Source: Siphonobacter aquaeclarae (lineage in GTDB: Bacteria > Bacteroidota > Bacteroidia > Cytophagales > Spirosomataceae). Taken from it: DNA of 64,000 nt. Positions 29,001 through 36,542 of this stretch are shown here, piece after piece. The notes below the pieces were generated by a model that saw only the letters and a list, made by a program, of their open reading frames with translations, made no database searches and was not told the origin of the DNA. Location of the stretch: positions 124,001 through 188,000 of the forward strand of contig NZ_FNGS01000004.1 in NCBI RefSeq assembly GCF_900103285.1. The letters are read 5' to 3'. How positions within the stretch are numbered: position 1 is the stretch's first letter; the number at the start of each line of letters is the position of its first letter. Position numbers and translations under genes: made by a program.

Positions 29001-29303
29001 CACCTGCTGGGCGCCGACGGTAATTTCCTTCGTTTCGAAACCGACAAAGGAAAACACCAGCACATTGCCGGCTTCTGCATCAATGGCATAGCGACCGGAT
29101 GCATCCGTCACCGAACCTTTGGTTGTGCCTTTCCGGAGGACCGTCACCCCCTGAAGAGGCTGATTGGCTTCATCCCGGACTATTCCGGTGATGCGAACGT
29201 CGGCCTGGTGGCGATGCACCGGGGCCGGAACAGCGGAAACGGGTTTGGCTGACAGTCCGGCCGAGGCCAGAACCATCCAGCAGAGCAGTACACGTTTTTG
29301 CAT
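26007..29303 (-). CDS. SusC/RagA family TonB-linked outer-membrane protein
   Basis: A 1098-residue TonB-dependent transporter. After the signal peptide comes a carboxypeptidase-D-regulatory-like domain (RITGIVRDEANQPLQGVTVLRKGTTKGSVTD), the plug (VGYSTMRKSDVTGAISSVKAKEL; DIESIDILKDAASAAIYGSRAAGGVV, both family signatures) and a beta-barrel ending GVKLSF. It carries a bulky substrate across the outer membrane with SusD. Length and domain order are normal. Confidence 0.95.
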   Translation of the reverse strand: MQKRVLLCWMVLASAGLSAKPVSAVPAPVHRHQADVRITGIVRDEANQPLQGVTVLRKGTTKGSVTDASGRYAIDAEAGNVLVFSFVGFETKEITVGAQQVIDVQLNAAAHDLSEVVAVGYSTMRKSDVTGAISSVKAKELNLSTPTVGQALVGKVAGVQVSQVSGAPYVSTKIRVRGVGSINASSDPLYVIDGYPAGNDIFLNPNDIESIDILKDAASAAIYGSRAAGGVVLITTKRGKEGKGRLDYDFQYGLNQLSKKVDLLNADQFAQLVIDGRNNTYKDLVLGKGVAWNDGMYSDDNATRISRVGSASSVSIPTELYDFASQKMIKPKYNTDWQDELYRSASVQRHNLTFSGGKDGVRYLVSGGYLNQEGIIVSTRQERMNLRANIDAQVSKRLKIGASLALTSNANREVQEGRFDKGPILGALIYMPIFKARNEDGSLSKFEASSQSAAYGYQTIENPVALATETQIRRKGLRSYYNGNAAYELMPGLFAKVNLGMQTYNEKYDYYLPTTLSSGTNAPGSPQAIAAATATAQTITQVDKLAEFMLTYNKQFGKHNLDALAGYTAQKFESDLISVSAKGFTGDRIPEITGKGADASFFTLNSGSGKEAWTLLSYLARVGYHFDEKYFATVSFRRDGSSRFGALNRWGMFPSVSLGWALSKESFYHDWLGAGSSVKLRASWGLSGNNNIGNYNAQAVMSNPGGVVFGNNTIATAIWPGTIRDPRLGWESTSQFNFGTDIGLLNNRLFVIANYYISRSYNLLFNQPLSAVSGSASILTNLRDSKVENKGLDLQVDARVIQQGSFKLNISGNISVNRNKVLDMGGASTIITNGAERSYLTHITQTGQPIGMFYGFKVKGMVREKDVENLAIDNANYNSATQSFPQGYVLKGPARSTASSNTLKPGDLYFEDVNGDGVVNDADKTVIGSPYPKFTYGFAINASYKNFDFSSSFNGSQGNQVLDGQDYYLYNMEGSGNQYSIVAQRYRSEAEPGNGQVYRASRGGTQSNSTRLSTFYLQDGSYLRCTNLTVGYTLPGGLIKGLTSARVYVGVDNVFTVTKYKGYNPEVDYNNGANLTPGVDYGKYPLVRAYNVGVKLSF

Positions 29304-29404
29304 GGAGATTGAGAAAGGGAAAAAGAAAGACCCGCCCGCCGCACCTGCGACGGGAATTTATATGGTATGGAGGGGTTGACGGGGTTAGGGGGTTTTAAGC
29401 TATA

Positions 29405-29472
29405 GGCTGTAAGCTGTAAGCCATAAGCAGTGGTGACCGAAGCGCAATGCTTATAGCTTAAAGCCTACAGCT
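29405..29472. repeat. GGCTTTAAGC-family hairpin, copy 3
   Basis: Imperfect inverted repeat with arms at 29405-29429 and 29448-29472. The right arm supplies the TAG stop of the secreted-protein gene (29465-29467). Located upstream of SusC and downstream of that gene. Confidence 0.75.
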
Positions 29473-30307
29473 CAATAACATGCACATTCCGTTTCCGCGA
29501 CGATGTCACGGCAATGCCGTCTTTGCCTCCGGGCAGGAGAACGAAGCCTTCCAGCTCGTCCGCCGGATCGAAATCTATTACGCGGAGGACGTGTTCTTTT
29601 CCTTCGGCAATTGACTTGTCGAAGTCGAGGAAGGTCAGGCGCCAGCGCCGTCCTTCTACCTGGTTCTGGACCAGCACCAACTGGCGCTTTTCCGGAATCC
29701 AGTGCAGGTTCTGCACAAACGGTGAGCAGGTGAAGCGGGCGTATACCAGTCCCGGCTCGCTCGTCTTTTTCGCACTTTTCAGTTTTTCGGGACGATAGAG
29801 CCGGACTTGGTTACCATTGTTACCATAGTCGGCCGTGGCCACGTAGACATGGCCTTTGTAGTCGATGTATTCCGGGCGGGTACCCTGAATACAGGCGTCG
29901 TCTTCAATGGTATTCAGCAGGTTTCCCTGCAACTTTCCGATTTTCCAGAGGCCCGGCCAGTCGACGCAACTGATGACGGCCTTCCAGCGGGTACCTTCCT
30001 TATTCAGCCGGATGCTGTTTCCGATGAAGGTCGGGTACCCCTCTCGGATCGCGAAACCCGTCGGATGACCGATCACGTCGGTAGTATCAATCGAAAATTT
30101 CACTTCCCGGCCGGTGTAAACCAAGCTGTCGCCCAGCCGGTTGTACTCGCGTACCATGCCTACTTCCCGGTCTCCGTAGAGATACACGTTTCCTTTCTGC
30201 ATAGAAACGCCCTGGCAGGCGCCGAGTGAATCGACGGTCAGCGTCCGCCGGATACTCGCCTGACCGAGACAGGCAACGGGAAGCAGGAAGAAAAGAATCG
30301 TTTTCAT
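29465..30307 (-). CDS. Secreted protein of unknown function between two SusC/SusD pairs (280 aa)
   Basis: A 280-residue protein with a signal peptide (MKTILFFLLPVACLGQA) and then repeated beta-rich segments (KGNVYLYGDREVGMV, GYPTFIGNSIRLN, KGHVYVATADYGN, EGFVLLPGGKDGIAVTSS) suggesting a beta-propeller or similar fold. I do not recognise a family or catalytic site. ATG 30307 is used; an in-frame TTG at 30319 is less likely. Its position suggests a role with the SusCD systems. The next gene upstream is 331 bases away. Confidence 0.7.
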   Translation of the reverse strand: MKTILFFLLPVACLGQASIRRTLTVDSLGACQGVSMQKGNVYLYGDREVGMVREYNRLGDSLVYTGREVKFSIDTTDVIGHPTGFAIREGYPTFIGNSIRLNKEGTRWKAVISCVDWPGLWKIGKLQGNLLNTIEDDACIQGTRPEYIDYKGHVYVATADYGNNGNQVRLYRPEKLKSAKKTSEPGLVYARFTCSPFVQNLHWIPEKRQLVLVQNQVEGRRWRLTFLDFDKSIAEGKEHVLRVIDFDPADELEGFVLLPGGKDGIAVTSSRKRNVHVIEL

Positions 30308-30487
30308 TACAGGGCGCAAAGAAAATGCGGGTAGGTTACCGGAAAACCAAGCCAGCGTTACCGAATTGTTAACCTGCGGTTTGTCCCCTGAAGTTCTTGA
30401 ATTAGTTCTATTGCCTGTTAATGGCGGGGTAAAATGCCTGTAAAGCCGGTTAAAATGAGAGAAGCGGATGAATAGACTAATTTCCTA

Positions 30488-30556
30488 TTTGTCTGTGTCG
30501 TCTGTGAAGTCTGTGAGAAATAATCGCTCACAGACTTCACAGACGACACAGACAAA
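30488..30556. repeat. TCTGTG-family hairpin, copy B
   Basis: A perfect 30-bp inverted repeat (30488-30517, 30527-30556) with a 9-base loop. It uses the 9-bp words GTCTGTGTC, GTCTGTGAA, GTCTGTGAG, in an order different from copies A and C. Confidence 0.92.
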
Positions 30557-30598
30557 GCATCAGGCAAGCCTAGTACTCCCATGCCCTTTCCTCATGCG

Positions 30599-30632
30599 AA
30601 AAGGCCGTCCCAAATAATGGAGACGGCCTTCC
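30599..30632 (-). terminator. Intrinsic terminator after the second SusD
   Basis: Arms AAGGCCGTC and GACGGCCTT around a loop of about 12 bases, located about 20 bases after the SusD stop on the minus strand. The following T tract on that strand is weak. Confidence 0.65.
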
Positions 30633-30650
30633 TATCGCGTGTATATCTTC

Positions 30651-32078
30651 TTACTTCACATCAAACCACAACTTCGTCGTCAGCAGATCAGCGCCCTGCG
30701 CGGAAACGGCCGCTTTATAACTGTTGTTATTGAGGGCCTGCTCGCCTACGGGATAGGTCAGGCGTACCGGCATCTTTCCGTTCAGTACGCCGGCATAGGC
30801 GGGCTTGAGTTCGGGGTAGTCGAGGCGTCTCCATTCGGCGAAGGCTTCGAGGCTTTCTCCGAAAAGCGCCAGCCACTTCTGCTCGCCGATCGATTTCTTA
30901 TAGTTGGCCTTGTCGTATGCCACAGCCGGTTGTGCGAGGTACTTCGCGATGTCGTCGGCTGTTACCCTGAACTGCTGGAGAGAAGCCGTCACTGCCGCTT
31001 TGTACAGAGCCGCCGCATCGTCCTGGATGTATCCGCGCTGGGCGGCTTCTGCCAGGTTGAAGAGTACTTCGGCATAGTTCAGGAATACCGCCGGAGATGT
31101 CGCCGTGGTGAAGTAATCGCCCAGCTTCGACGTTTTGGAGAACCCGAGACGGGCCGCAGAGTCCGCCGGCAGTCCGTTCGTCACACCGATATAACCCTGC
31201 GGGGTATAATCAGCTGTTTTATTGGCGAATACCGGCAGGCGGGGATCATTCAGTTGCACGAGCTTATCCACAACCGTCTTGCTGACGCGGTAATCGTCAC
31301 GCGTTTCCCGGTCGCGGGCAACGGGGTTCTGGTTCGGAGACGACTGGTAAATCAGCTGAGCGGTTTCGTCGTTCGACGCGATCAGGTCCGCTTTGCTCAG
31401 GCTGGCGATGACGCTCTTCGCCGTCGCGTCATCGCGGTCAGCGATACGCAGCGCTACACGCAGGCGCAGGGAGTTGGCAAACTTCTTCCAGCGGCTCAGG
31501 TTTCCATTGTAGACAATATCGCCCTTGATGGGGTTATTCCCGCTGACGTCGATGAGGTCTACTGCTTTTTTCAGGTCCGCCAATACGCCGGCATACACAT
31601 CCTTCTGGGCGTCGTACTGAGGCGTCAGGTAGTCGTTGATGCGGAGGGCCTGGCTGTAGGGAACGTTTCCGTACAGGTCAGTCAGCAACTGAAACGACCA
31701 GGATCTGAGGATCAGACCAACAGCCTGGTAGTTCGGGTTCTTCGTCTGCTCACCGATTTTGATGATTTCGTTGAAATCGGTCAGTCCGAGGGAGTACAGG
31801 TTCGTCCAGACGTTCTGGATGTTCGTCGTGCTGGTGGTGTACTTATCCACATCCGTATACTGAATCTTCGCCCAGTACTGAATGAAGAGCGTCGTCGTCT
31901 CCATCGACGCGTCAGAACCCAGGATCAGGTCGGCATTGGACTTGATGGCATTCGCCAGCAGGTAATCCGGCTGCGCCGTCGTCGTCTCGTTCGGGTTCTT
32001 GTTGATGTTCTCCAGCTCACTCTTGCAGGCAGTCAGCCCGGCAGAGAGGGTGAGGAGGTATAGCAGGTATTTTTTCAT
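30651..32078 (-). CDS. SusD-like lipoprotein (SusD-like_2 subtype)
   Basis: A 475-residue outer-membrane lipoprotein: signal peptide and lipobox GLTAC (Cys18), the subtype motif ENINKNPNETTTAQPDYLL, helical repeats (YQAVGLILRSWSFQLLTDLYGNVPYSQAL), and the SLRLRVALRIAD region. It differs in subtype from the other SusD in the window. It follows its SusC with a 97-base gap that carries a 33-bp hairpin. Confidence 0.92.
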   Translation of the reverse strand: MKKYLLYLLTLSAGLTACKSELENINKNPNETTTAQPDYLLANAIKSNADLILGSDASMETTTLFIQYWAKIQYTDVDKYTTSTTNIQNVWTNLYSLGLTDFNEIIKIGEQTKNPNYQAVGLILRSWSFQLLTDLYGNVPYSQALRINDYLTPQYDAQKDVYAGVLADLKKAVDLIDVSGNNPIKGDIVYNGNLSRWKKFANSLRLRVALRIADRDDATAKSVIASLSKADLIASNDETAQLIYQSSPNQNPVARDRETRDDYRVSKTVVDKLVQLNDPRLPVFANKTADYTPQGYIGVTNGLPADSAARLGFSKTSKLGDYFTTATSPAVFLNYAEVLFNLAEAAQRGYIQDDAAALYKAAVTASLQQFRVTADDIAKYLAQPAVAYDKANYKKSIGEQKWLALFGESLEAFAEWRRLDYPELKPAYAGVLNGKMPVRLTYPVGEQALNNNSYKAAVSAQGADLLTTKLWFDVK

Positions 32079-32094
32079 CTCTATGGATTTTTTC

Positions 32095-32172
32095 GGTTTT
32101 CGGTTTTTGGTTTTCTGTTTTCAGTTGTGTCGCGAAATCCAACTGAAAACAGAAAACCAAAAACCGAAAACC
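32095..32172. repeat. GTTTTC-family inverted repeat, copy 2, between susC and susD
   Basis: A perfect 33-bp inverted repeat (32095-32127, 32140-32172) with a 12-base loop, made of GGTTTTCGGTTTTTGG and GTTTTC words. It starts 3 bases after the SusC stop codon and ends 16 bases before the SusD ATG, so it would fold in the intercistronic mRNA. Confidence 0.9.
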
Positions 32173-32175
32173 ACT

Positions 32176-35100
32176 TTAGAAGCTTACATTCAAATTCACC
32201 CCATAACTTCTCGTTGTCGGGAGCTGGAGGGATTCGAGGCCCTGGCCGTTGCCGGTATTGAAGGCGGTTTCGGGGTCGATATTGGGCGTATTTTTCTGCA
32301 GGAATGCCAGGTTACGGCCCACCAGCGATACGGTCACACCCTGGAGGTACACGCGGCGTACCCAGTCTTTGGGCAGGGCATAGCTGAAGCGTACTTCGCG
32401 CAGCTTGATGAAGGAAGCGTCAAATACGCTGGCTTCCTGAATACCGGCGCTGTTGCTGTAAACAGCCTTGTAGTACCGCTCCGCGGGAACGATGACCTTG
32501 TTGGCAGAACCGTCGGCGGCTACGCCGTTGAAAATCATCCCGTCCTGGTACACGCGCTCGCCGTTGGGCGTCGCGGCTGTCGGGTTTGCTACCTGTACAG
32601 GTGCTGTCGACGCGTTGTTGCCGGGGTAATAGTAGGAAAGTCCGCCATGCTCGGCATCACGACCGGGCAGGGTCGAAGCGAGTACACCCGTATACCGGCC
32701 GGTTGCGTTCGTAGCCGAGTACAGTTGACCACCCTGCTTCGTATCAATCAAAACACTCAGGTTAAAACCCTTGTAGCTGAAGGAGTTGGTGATCCCACCC
32801 ATCCATTTCGGCGTGTAGTAACCGAGGGTCTGGAGGTTTGCGTCTTTTACAGGCAGGCCGTTGGCGCCGACGATGATCTCGCCTTTGTCGTTCCGGCTGT
32901 AGGCCGTTCCGTAAAGAGAACCATACCGCTTGCCGACGCTCGCGAGGGTGGTTACGCCGCTGGTCGCGAGTTTGTAGTCGTTCAGGAAACCATCTTTATC
33001 CAGTGCAATTACCTTGCTGATATTCCGGGAGAAGTTGACCGTTACATCCCACTGGAAGCCGTTTGCCAGCTTCACAGGCGTCGCGTTAACCAGCGCTTCA
33101 ATACCGCGGTTGTTGATATGCCCCGCGTTGAGCAGTTTCTGCTTGTAGCCGGTCGACGGGCTTACGTCTGCCCGGAGAATCTGGTTGTATGAATCCGTCT
33201 GGTAGTAGCTCACATCCAGGCGGATACGGCTCTTGAGGAAGGCAAGCTCCACCCCTACTTCACTCGAGCGGGTGATTTCCGGCTTGAGGTTGGTATTCAG
33301 GAGTACGTCGCTCACGGTCAGCAGCGGATAGCTGCCGAACGGCTGATTAAACGGATAGGTATTCACCAGCTGGTACGGGTCGGTATCTTTCCCTACCTCA
33401 GCCCAGCCCCCGCGGATCTTGGCGAAGGAGAGCCAGTTGGTCCGGATGTTCAGGGCATCGGTCAGTACCACGCTGGCATTGACAGACGGGTAGAAATAGG
33501 AATTGCTGGCTCTGGGGAGGGTCGACGACCAGTCGTTCCGTGCCGTCGCATTCAAAAACGCGAAGTTGCGGTACCCGAGCTGAGCGGAAGCATACGCACT
33601 GTAAATCCGGCGCTTGCTGAAGATATTGTAGGATACCAGCGGATCGCGGGAGTTGTTGAGCGTGTACAGGTCCGCTACTGCCAGGCGGGGCGCCTGCTGG
33701 TAATTCTGTTCGTTGAAATTGGTCCGGACGTTGCCGCCGACGAGCCCGTCGAGTTCAAAGTCTTCGTTCAGTTTCTTCTTGACATTCAGGGCAAAATCGG
33801 TGTTGTTTTCGCTTACGACATACGCGTCTTCGGTATAGGAGCCATACGGCGTGCCGTTGGTACCATAGGATACCCGGAACTTGCGTTTGTCGGTGTAGAA
33901 GTCGTTTCCGGTACGCACCGTCGCCGACAGCCAGTCCGTAATCCGGTAGTTCAGGTTCACGTTTCCGAAGAAGCGGTCCCGGCGCTGGCCCGTCGTATTT
34001 TCATACAACAGCAGGTACGGGTTACTGTAGTAGCTGTGGTTCCAGTTGAAGTCGTTTTCGCCATTGGCGCGGTAGTTGCGCAGCAGCCCGGTATCCACCT
34101 GGCGGCCAAACCAGAGAAATTGCAGCATCACGCTGTTTCCGCGGCCGGACAGCCCCGGCAGGTTGTCTGACTCGGAGCGGATGAAGTTAGCGCTCGTATT
34201 GATCGTCAGCCGGTCGTTCAGCCGGTAAGAAGCGTTGACAGCGAACGAGTTTTTCGTAATACCCGTATTCGGAATGACGCCGGTTTGCTTCGAATTATTG
34301 AAGGAAAAACGGTAGTCAAATTTGTCATCCGAACCGGCTACAGAGAGTCCGAGGTTCGTTGTATGACCTTTTACGAAGAAGTTCTTGACGTTGTCAGGAT
34401 GCGCGACGAAGGGCACCGCCTCTCCTTTCGAGAAAAACTGCGGCAGCAGGCGGCCATCCATGCGGGGGCCCCAGCTTTCGTCGGTGCCGTCGTTCAGACC
34501 GCCGCCTTTTCCGTCTTTGTACGAAAACAGTCCGCCCGTTCCCTGGCCGAATACGTTCTGGTAATCCGGCAAAACGAGGAGGTCTTCAATGGTATGGGAA
34601 GCGTTGAGCGTCACGCCCAGCCCTTTGCGGGCGGCGCTTTTGCCGCTTTTGGTTTTGATGAGGATGACCCCGTTGGAAGCGCGGGAACCATAAAGTGCGG
34701 CCGCGTTGGGACCTTTCAGGACGCTGATCGACTCGATGTCATCGGGGTTGACATCGGCAATGGCATTCGCAAAATCACGTCCGGAACCGATACCGAGCTG
34801 GGTATTGTCGACCGGAATACCATCCACCACAAACAACGGTTGATTATTGCCGGCGATGGAGGTTTCCCCGCGGATGACGATCCGGGACGAACCCATATTC
34901 CCCTGGCTGTTGGTGATGTTTACCCCGGCTATTTTCCCGGAGAGGGCGTTGACCAGGTTGCCTTCGCGGGCTTCGGAGATGTCTTTCGACTTCAGTTCCT
35001 GCACCGCATAACCCAGCGATTTCTTTTCTTTGGTGATACCGAGTGCGGTGACGACAACCTCCTGAAGAGCAGCGTCTTCGCTTTCGAGAGCTACGTCTAC

Positions 35101-35367
35101 CACGGTAGCAGCACCTACCGGAATTTCCACGGCCTTGAATCCGATGAAGGAAAACCGGAGTATGTCGCCGGCCTTCGCCGGGACGGTGTAATGTCCGTCA
35201 GCGCCGGAGACCGTTCCGCGGGTCGTTCCTTTGACGAGGACCGTTACACCAACAAGCGGTTGCTGGTCCTGAGAAGCACGGATCGTACCGCTCACCTGCT
35301 GAGCGAATGCGGTCCCGGTCTGTACCAGCAGCAATGCCGGTAGCAGCCATTTTAAAAGTCGTTGCAT
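32176..35367 (-). CDS. SusC/RagA family TonB-linked outer-membrane protein
   Basis: A 1063-residue TonB-dependent transporter. Signal peptide (MQRLLKWLLPALLLVQTGTAFAQ), CarboxypepD-regulatory-like domain (VSGTIRASQDQQPLVGVTVLVKG), plug (VVTALGITKEKKSLGYAVQEL; DDIESISVLKGPNAAALYGSRASNG) and barrel ending NLNVSF. It is the transporter for the SusD-like_2 protein downstream. Upstream lies a long AT-rich control region. Confidence 0.95.
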   Translation of the reverse strand: MQRLLKWLLPALLLVQTGTAFAQQVSGTIRASQDQQPLVGVTVLVKGTTRGTVSGADGHYTVPAKAGDILRFSFIGFKAVEIPVGAATVVDVALESEDAALQEVVVTALGITKEKKSLGYAVQELKSKDISEAREGNLVNALSGKIAGVNITNSQGNMGSSRIVIRGETSIAGNNQPLFVVDGIPVDNTQLGIGSGRDFANAIADVNPDDIESISVLKGPNAAALYGSRASNGVILIKTKSGKSAARKGLGVTLNASHTIEDLLVLPDYQNVFGQGTGGLFSYKDGKGGGLNDGTDESWGPRMDGRLLPQFFSKGEAVPFVAHPDNVKNFFVKGHTTNLGLSVAGSDDKFDYRFSFNNSKQTGVIPNTGITKNSFAVNASYRLNDRLTINTSANFIRSESDNLPGLSGRGNSVMLQFLWFGRQVDTGLLRNYRANGENDFNWNHSYYSNPYLLLYENTTGQRRDRFFGNVNLNYRITDWLSATVRTGNDFYTDKRKFRVSYGTNGTPYGSYTEDAYVVSENNTDFALNVKKKLNEDFELDGLVGGNVRTNFNEQNYQQAPRLAVADLYTLNNSRDPLVSYNIFSKRRIYSAYASAQLGYRNFAFLNATARNDWSSTLPRASNSYFYPSVNASVVLTDALNIRTNWLSFAKIRGGWAEVGKDTDPYQLVNTYPFNQPFGSYPLLTVSDVLLNTNLKPEITRSSEVGVELAFLKSRIRLDVSYYQTDSYNQILRADVSPSTGYKQKLLNAGHINNRGIEALVNATPVKLANGFQWDVTVNFSRNISKVIALDKDGFLNDYKLATSGVTTLASVGKRYGSLYGTAYSRNDKGEIIVGANGLPVKDANLQTLGYYTPKWMGGITNSFSYKGFNLSVLIDTKQGGQLYSATNATGRYTGVLASTLPGRDAEHGGLSYYYPGNNASTAPVQVANPTAATPNGERVYQDGMIFNGVAADGSANKVIVPAERYYKAVYSNSAGIQEASVFDASFIKLREVRFSYALPKDWVRRVYLQGVTVSLVGRNLAFLQKNTPNIDPETAFNTGNGQGLESLQLPTTRSYGVNLNVSF

Positions 35368-35782
35368 AGAGTAGTAAAGGAAATCAGGAACCGGCTGGGC
35401 CGGCAGGTTCGTATGTACAAAAAGTGAGAAGGGGAAAGAACCGTCACGAGGACATTCGGGCGGGACAAAGAAGAGCGTAAATCACGTGTTGCATATTCGT
35501 TTTCGGGGAAGTGAATTAAACTACTATTTCTATAGACAAAGTAAAAAACATTATTGTTCCTCTTCCAAACGAATTATTAAAAAAATTATAAAACAGATTC
35601 GCATATCGCATGCAACTAACTAGCAATCAGCATTCTATTTGTTTAGCCAAATAAGAATCAGATAATTCAGAAGAAAATTCGCCGGCGACTTTCTACCTGC
35701 CAGCGGGAACCGATTACCGGGAAAAACTCTTTATGCTCCCGATTTCCGTTTTAAAACCCTTCATTTTTTAACCTGTCTGCAC
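35368..35782. other. AT-rich divergent control region
   Basis: 415 bases between the second SusC (minus) and DoxX (plus). The AT content rises strongly around 35505-35670, consistent with promoters for both genes, but I find no exact TAnnTTTG box and no clear operator. No ORF or repeat is seen. Confidence 0.5.
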
Positions 35783-36196
35783 ATGCGTAAATTATTCTCT
35801 GTCTCGTACACCCTGACCTCCGTTAATCTTGCGGCATTGGTGCTTCGTCTGGGCTTCGGTATCCTGATGATCAACCATGGATATGGCAAACTGACCAACT
35901 TCGCTCAATACCAGCCGAAATTCCTCGACTTCCTGGGTCTCGGCACGGGCACCTCGCTGGGGCTGGCCATTTTTGCCGAGTTTTTCTGCTCGATTTTACT
36001 GGTACTGGGCCTGTTTACCCGACTGGCCACGATTCCCCTGATTATCCTGTCACTGGTCATCATTTTCGTCGCCCACGGTGCGGATTTCTTCGGCGAAGCG
36101 GAAGCCGGTGCGCACTACCTGGCGGCATATGTGGCGATTCTGCTCCTCGGCCCGGGTGATTACAGCCTCGACCGGGTACTGAACCGCAACGCTTAG
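35783..36196 (+). CDS. DoxX family membrane protein
   Basis: A 137-residue inner-membrane protein with four hydrophobic segments and the DoxX pattern: LVLRLGFGILMINHGYGKL at the start, GLAIFAEFFCSILLVLGLFTRLATIPLIILSLVIIF in the middle and a C-terminal segment ending LLGPGDYSLDRVLN. Function is not defined; relatives take part in thiol/redox or respiratory contexts. Probably monocistronic; two TCTGTG hairpins follow it. Confidence 0.88.
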   Translation: MRKLFSVSYTLTSVNLAALVLRLGFGILMINHGYGKLTNFAQYQPKFLDFLGLGTGTSLGLAIFAEFFCSILLVLGLFTRLATIPLIILSLVIIFVAHGADFFGEAEAGAHYLAAYVAILLLGPGDYSLDRVLNRNA

Positions 36197-36211
36197 TATT
36201 TTTCCCTCTTT

Positions 36212-36277
36212 GTCTGTGAAGTCTGTGTCGTCTGTGAGAAAAAAATTTAGCTCACAGACGACACAGACTTCACAGAC
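36212..36277. repeat. TCTGTG-family hairpin, copy C
   Basis: A perfect 27-bp inverted repeat (36212-36238, 36251-36277) with a 12-base loop, 15 bases after the DoxX stop. Right arm is followed by a run of T (36278-36284), so on the plus strand it also has intrinsic-terminator form. Confidence 0.92.
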
Positions 36278-36330
36278 TTTTTTTGCCTGCTTTCAATCGG
36301 ATAGCAGCGGCGCGCATCTATTCCGGCTCT

Positions 36331-36395
36331 TTCTGTTGATTCTGTGTTTTCTGTGAGAAAAAAATGGGCTCACAGAAAACACAGAATTAACAGAA
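36331..36395. repeat. TCTGTG-family hairpin, copy D (divergent)
   Basis: 27-base arms (36331-36357, 36369-36395) with one mismatch. The words are changed (TTCTGTTGA, TTCTGTGTT, TTCTGTGAG) on both arms, with the same GTGAGAAA...CTCAC apex as the other copies. Confidence 0.88.
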
Positions 36396-36490
36396 CTTTT
36401 TGGGGCCCTCTGGTCGATAAATATGCTTTTTATCAAAAAAGACCCGCCTCCCCTCTTGCAAATTCCAGCTATCACCTCTTTTTTTGTTCA

Positions 36491-36513
36491 TTATTTAGAA
36501 ATAGTCTAATTAT
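36491..36513. promoter_or_regulatory. Fur-like palindrome upstream of the PepSY gene
   Basis: TTATTTAGA (36491-36499), 5 bases, TCTAATTAT (36505-36513): an imperfect 9-5-9 palindrome close to the TTATTTAGA-n5-TCTAAATAA type box I recall upstream of iron genes in Bacteroidota. It lies 30 bases before the ATG of a PepSY membrane protein, a family often iron-controlled. Prediction only. Confidence 0.45.
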
Positions 36514-36542
36514 TTACAACACTCCATTCGGTTCTTCCTTTC

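Larger units (their letters stand above)
30320..30650. other. Intergenic region with one hairpin repeat and one terminator
   Basis: 331 bases between the secreted-protein gene and the second SusD. They hold a TCTGTG-family hairpin (30488-30556) and the terminator of the second SusD (30599-30632). No gene seen. Confidence 0.7.

Noticed and set aside
24456-35367. Polysaccharide utilisation locus
   Set aside because: SusC and SusD are present but no glycoside hydrolase, lyase or sugar sensor lies nearby, so I call only outer-membrane uptake pairs.
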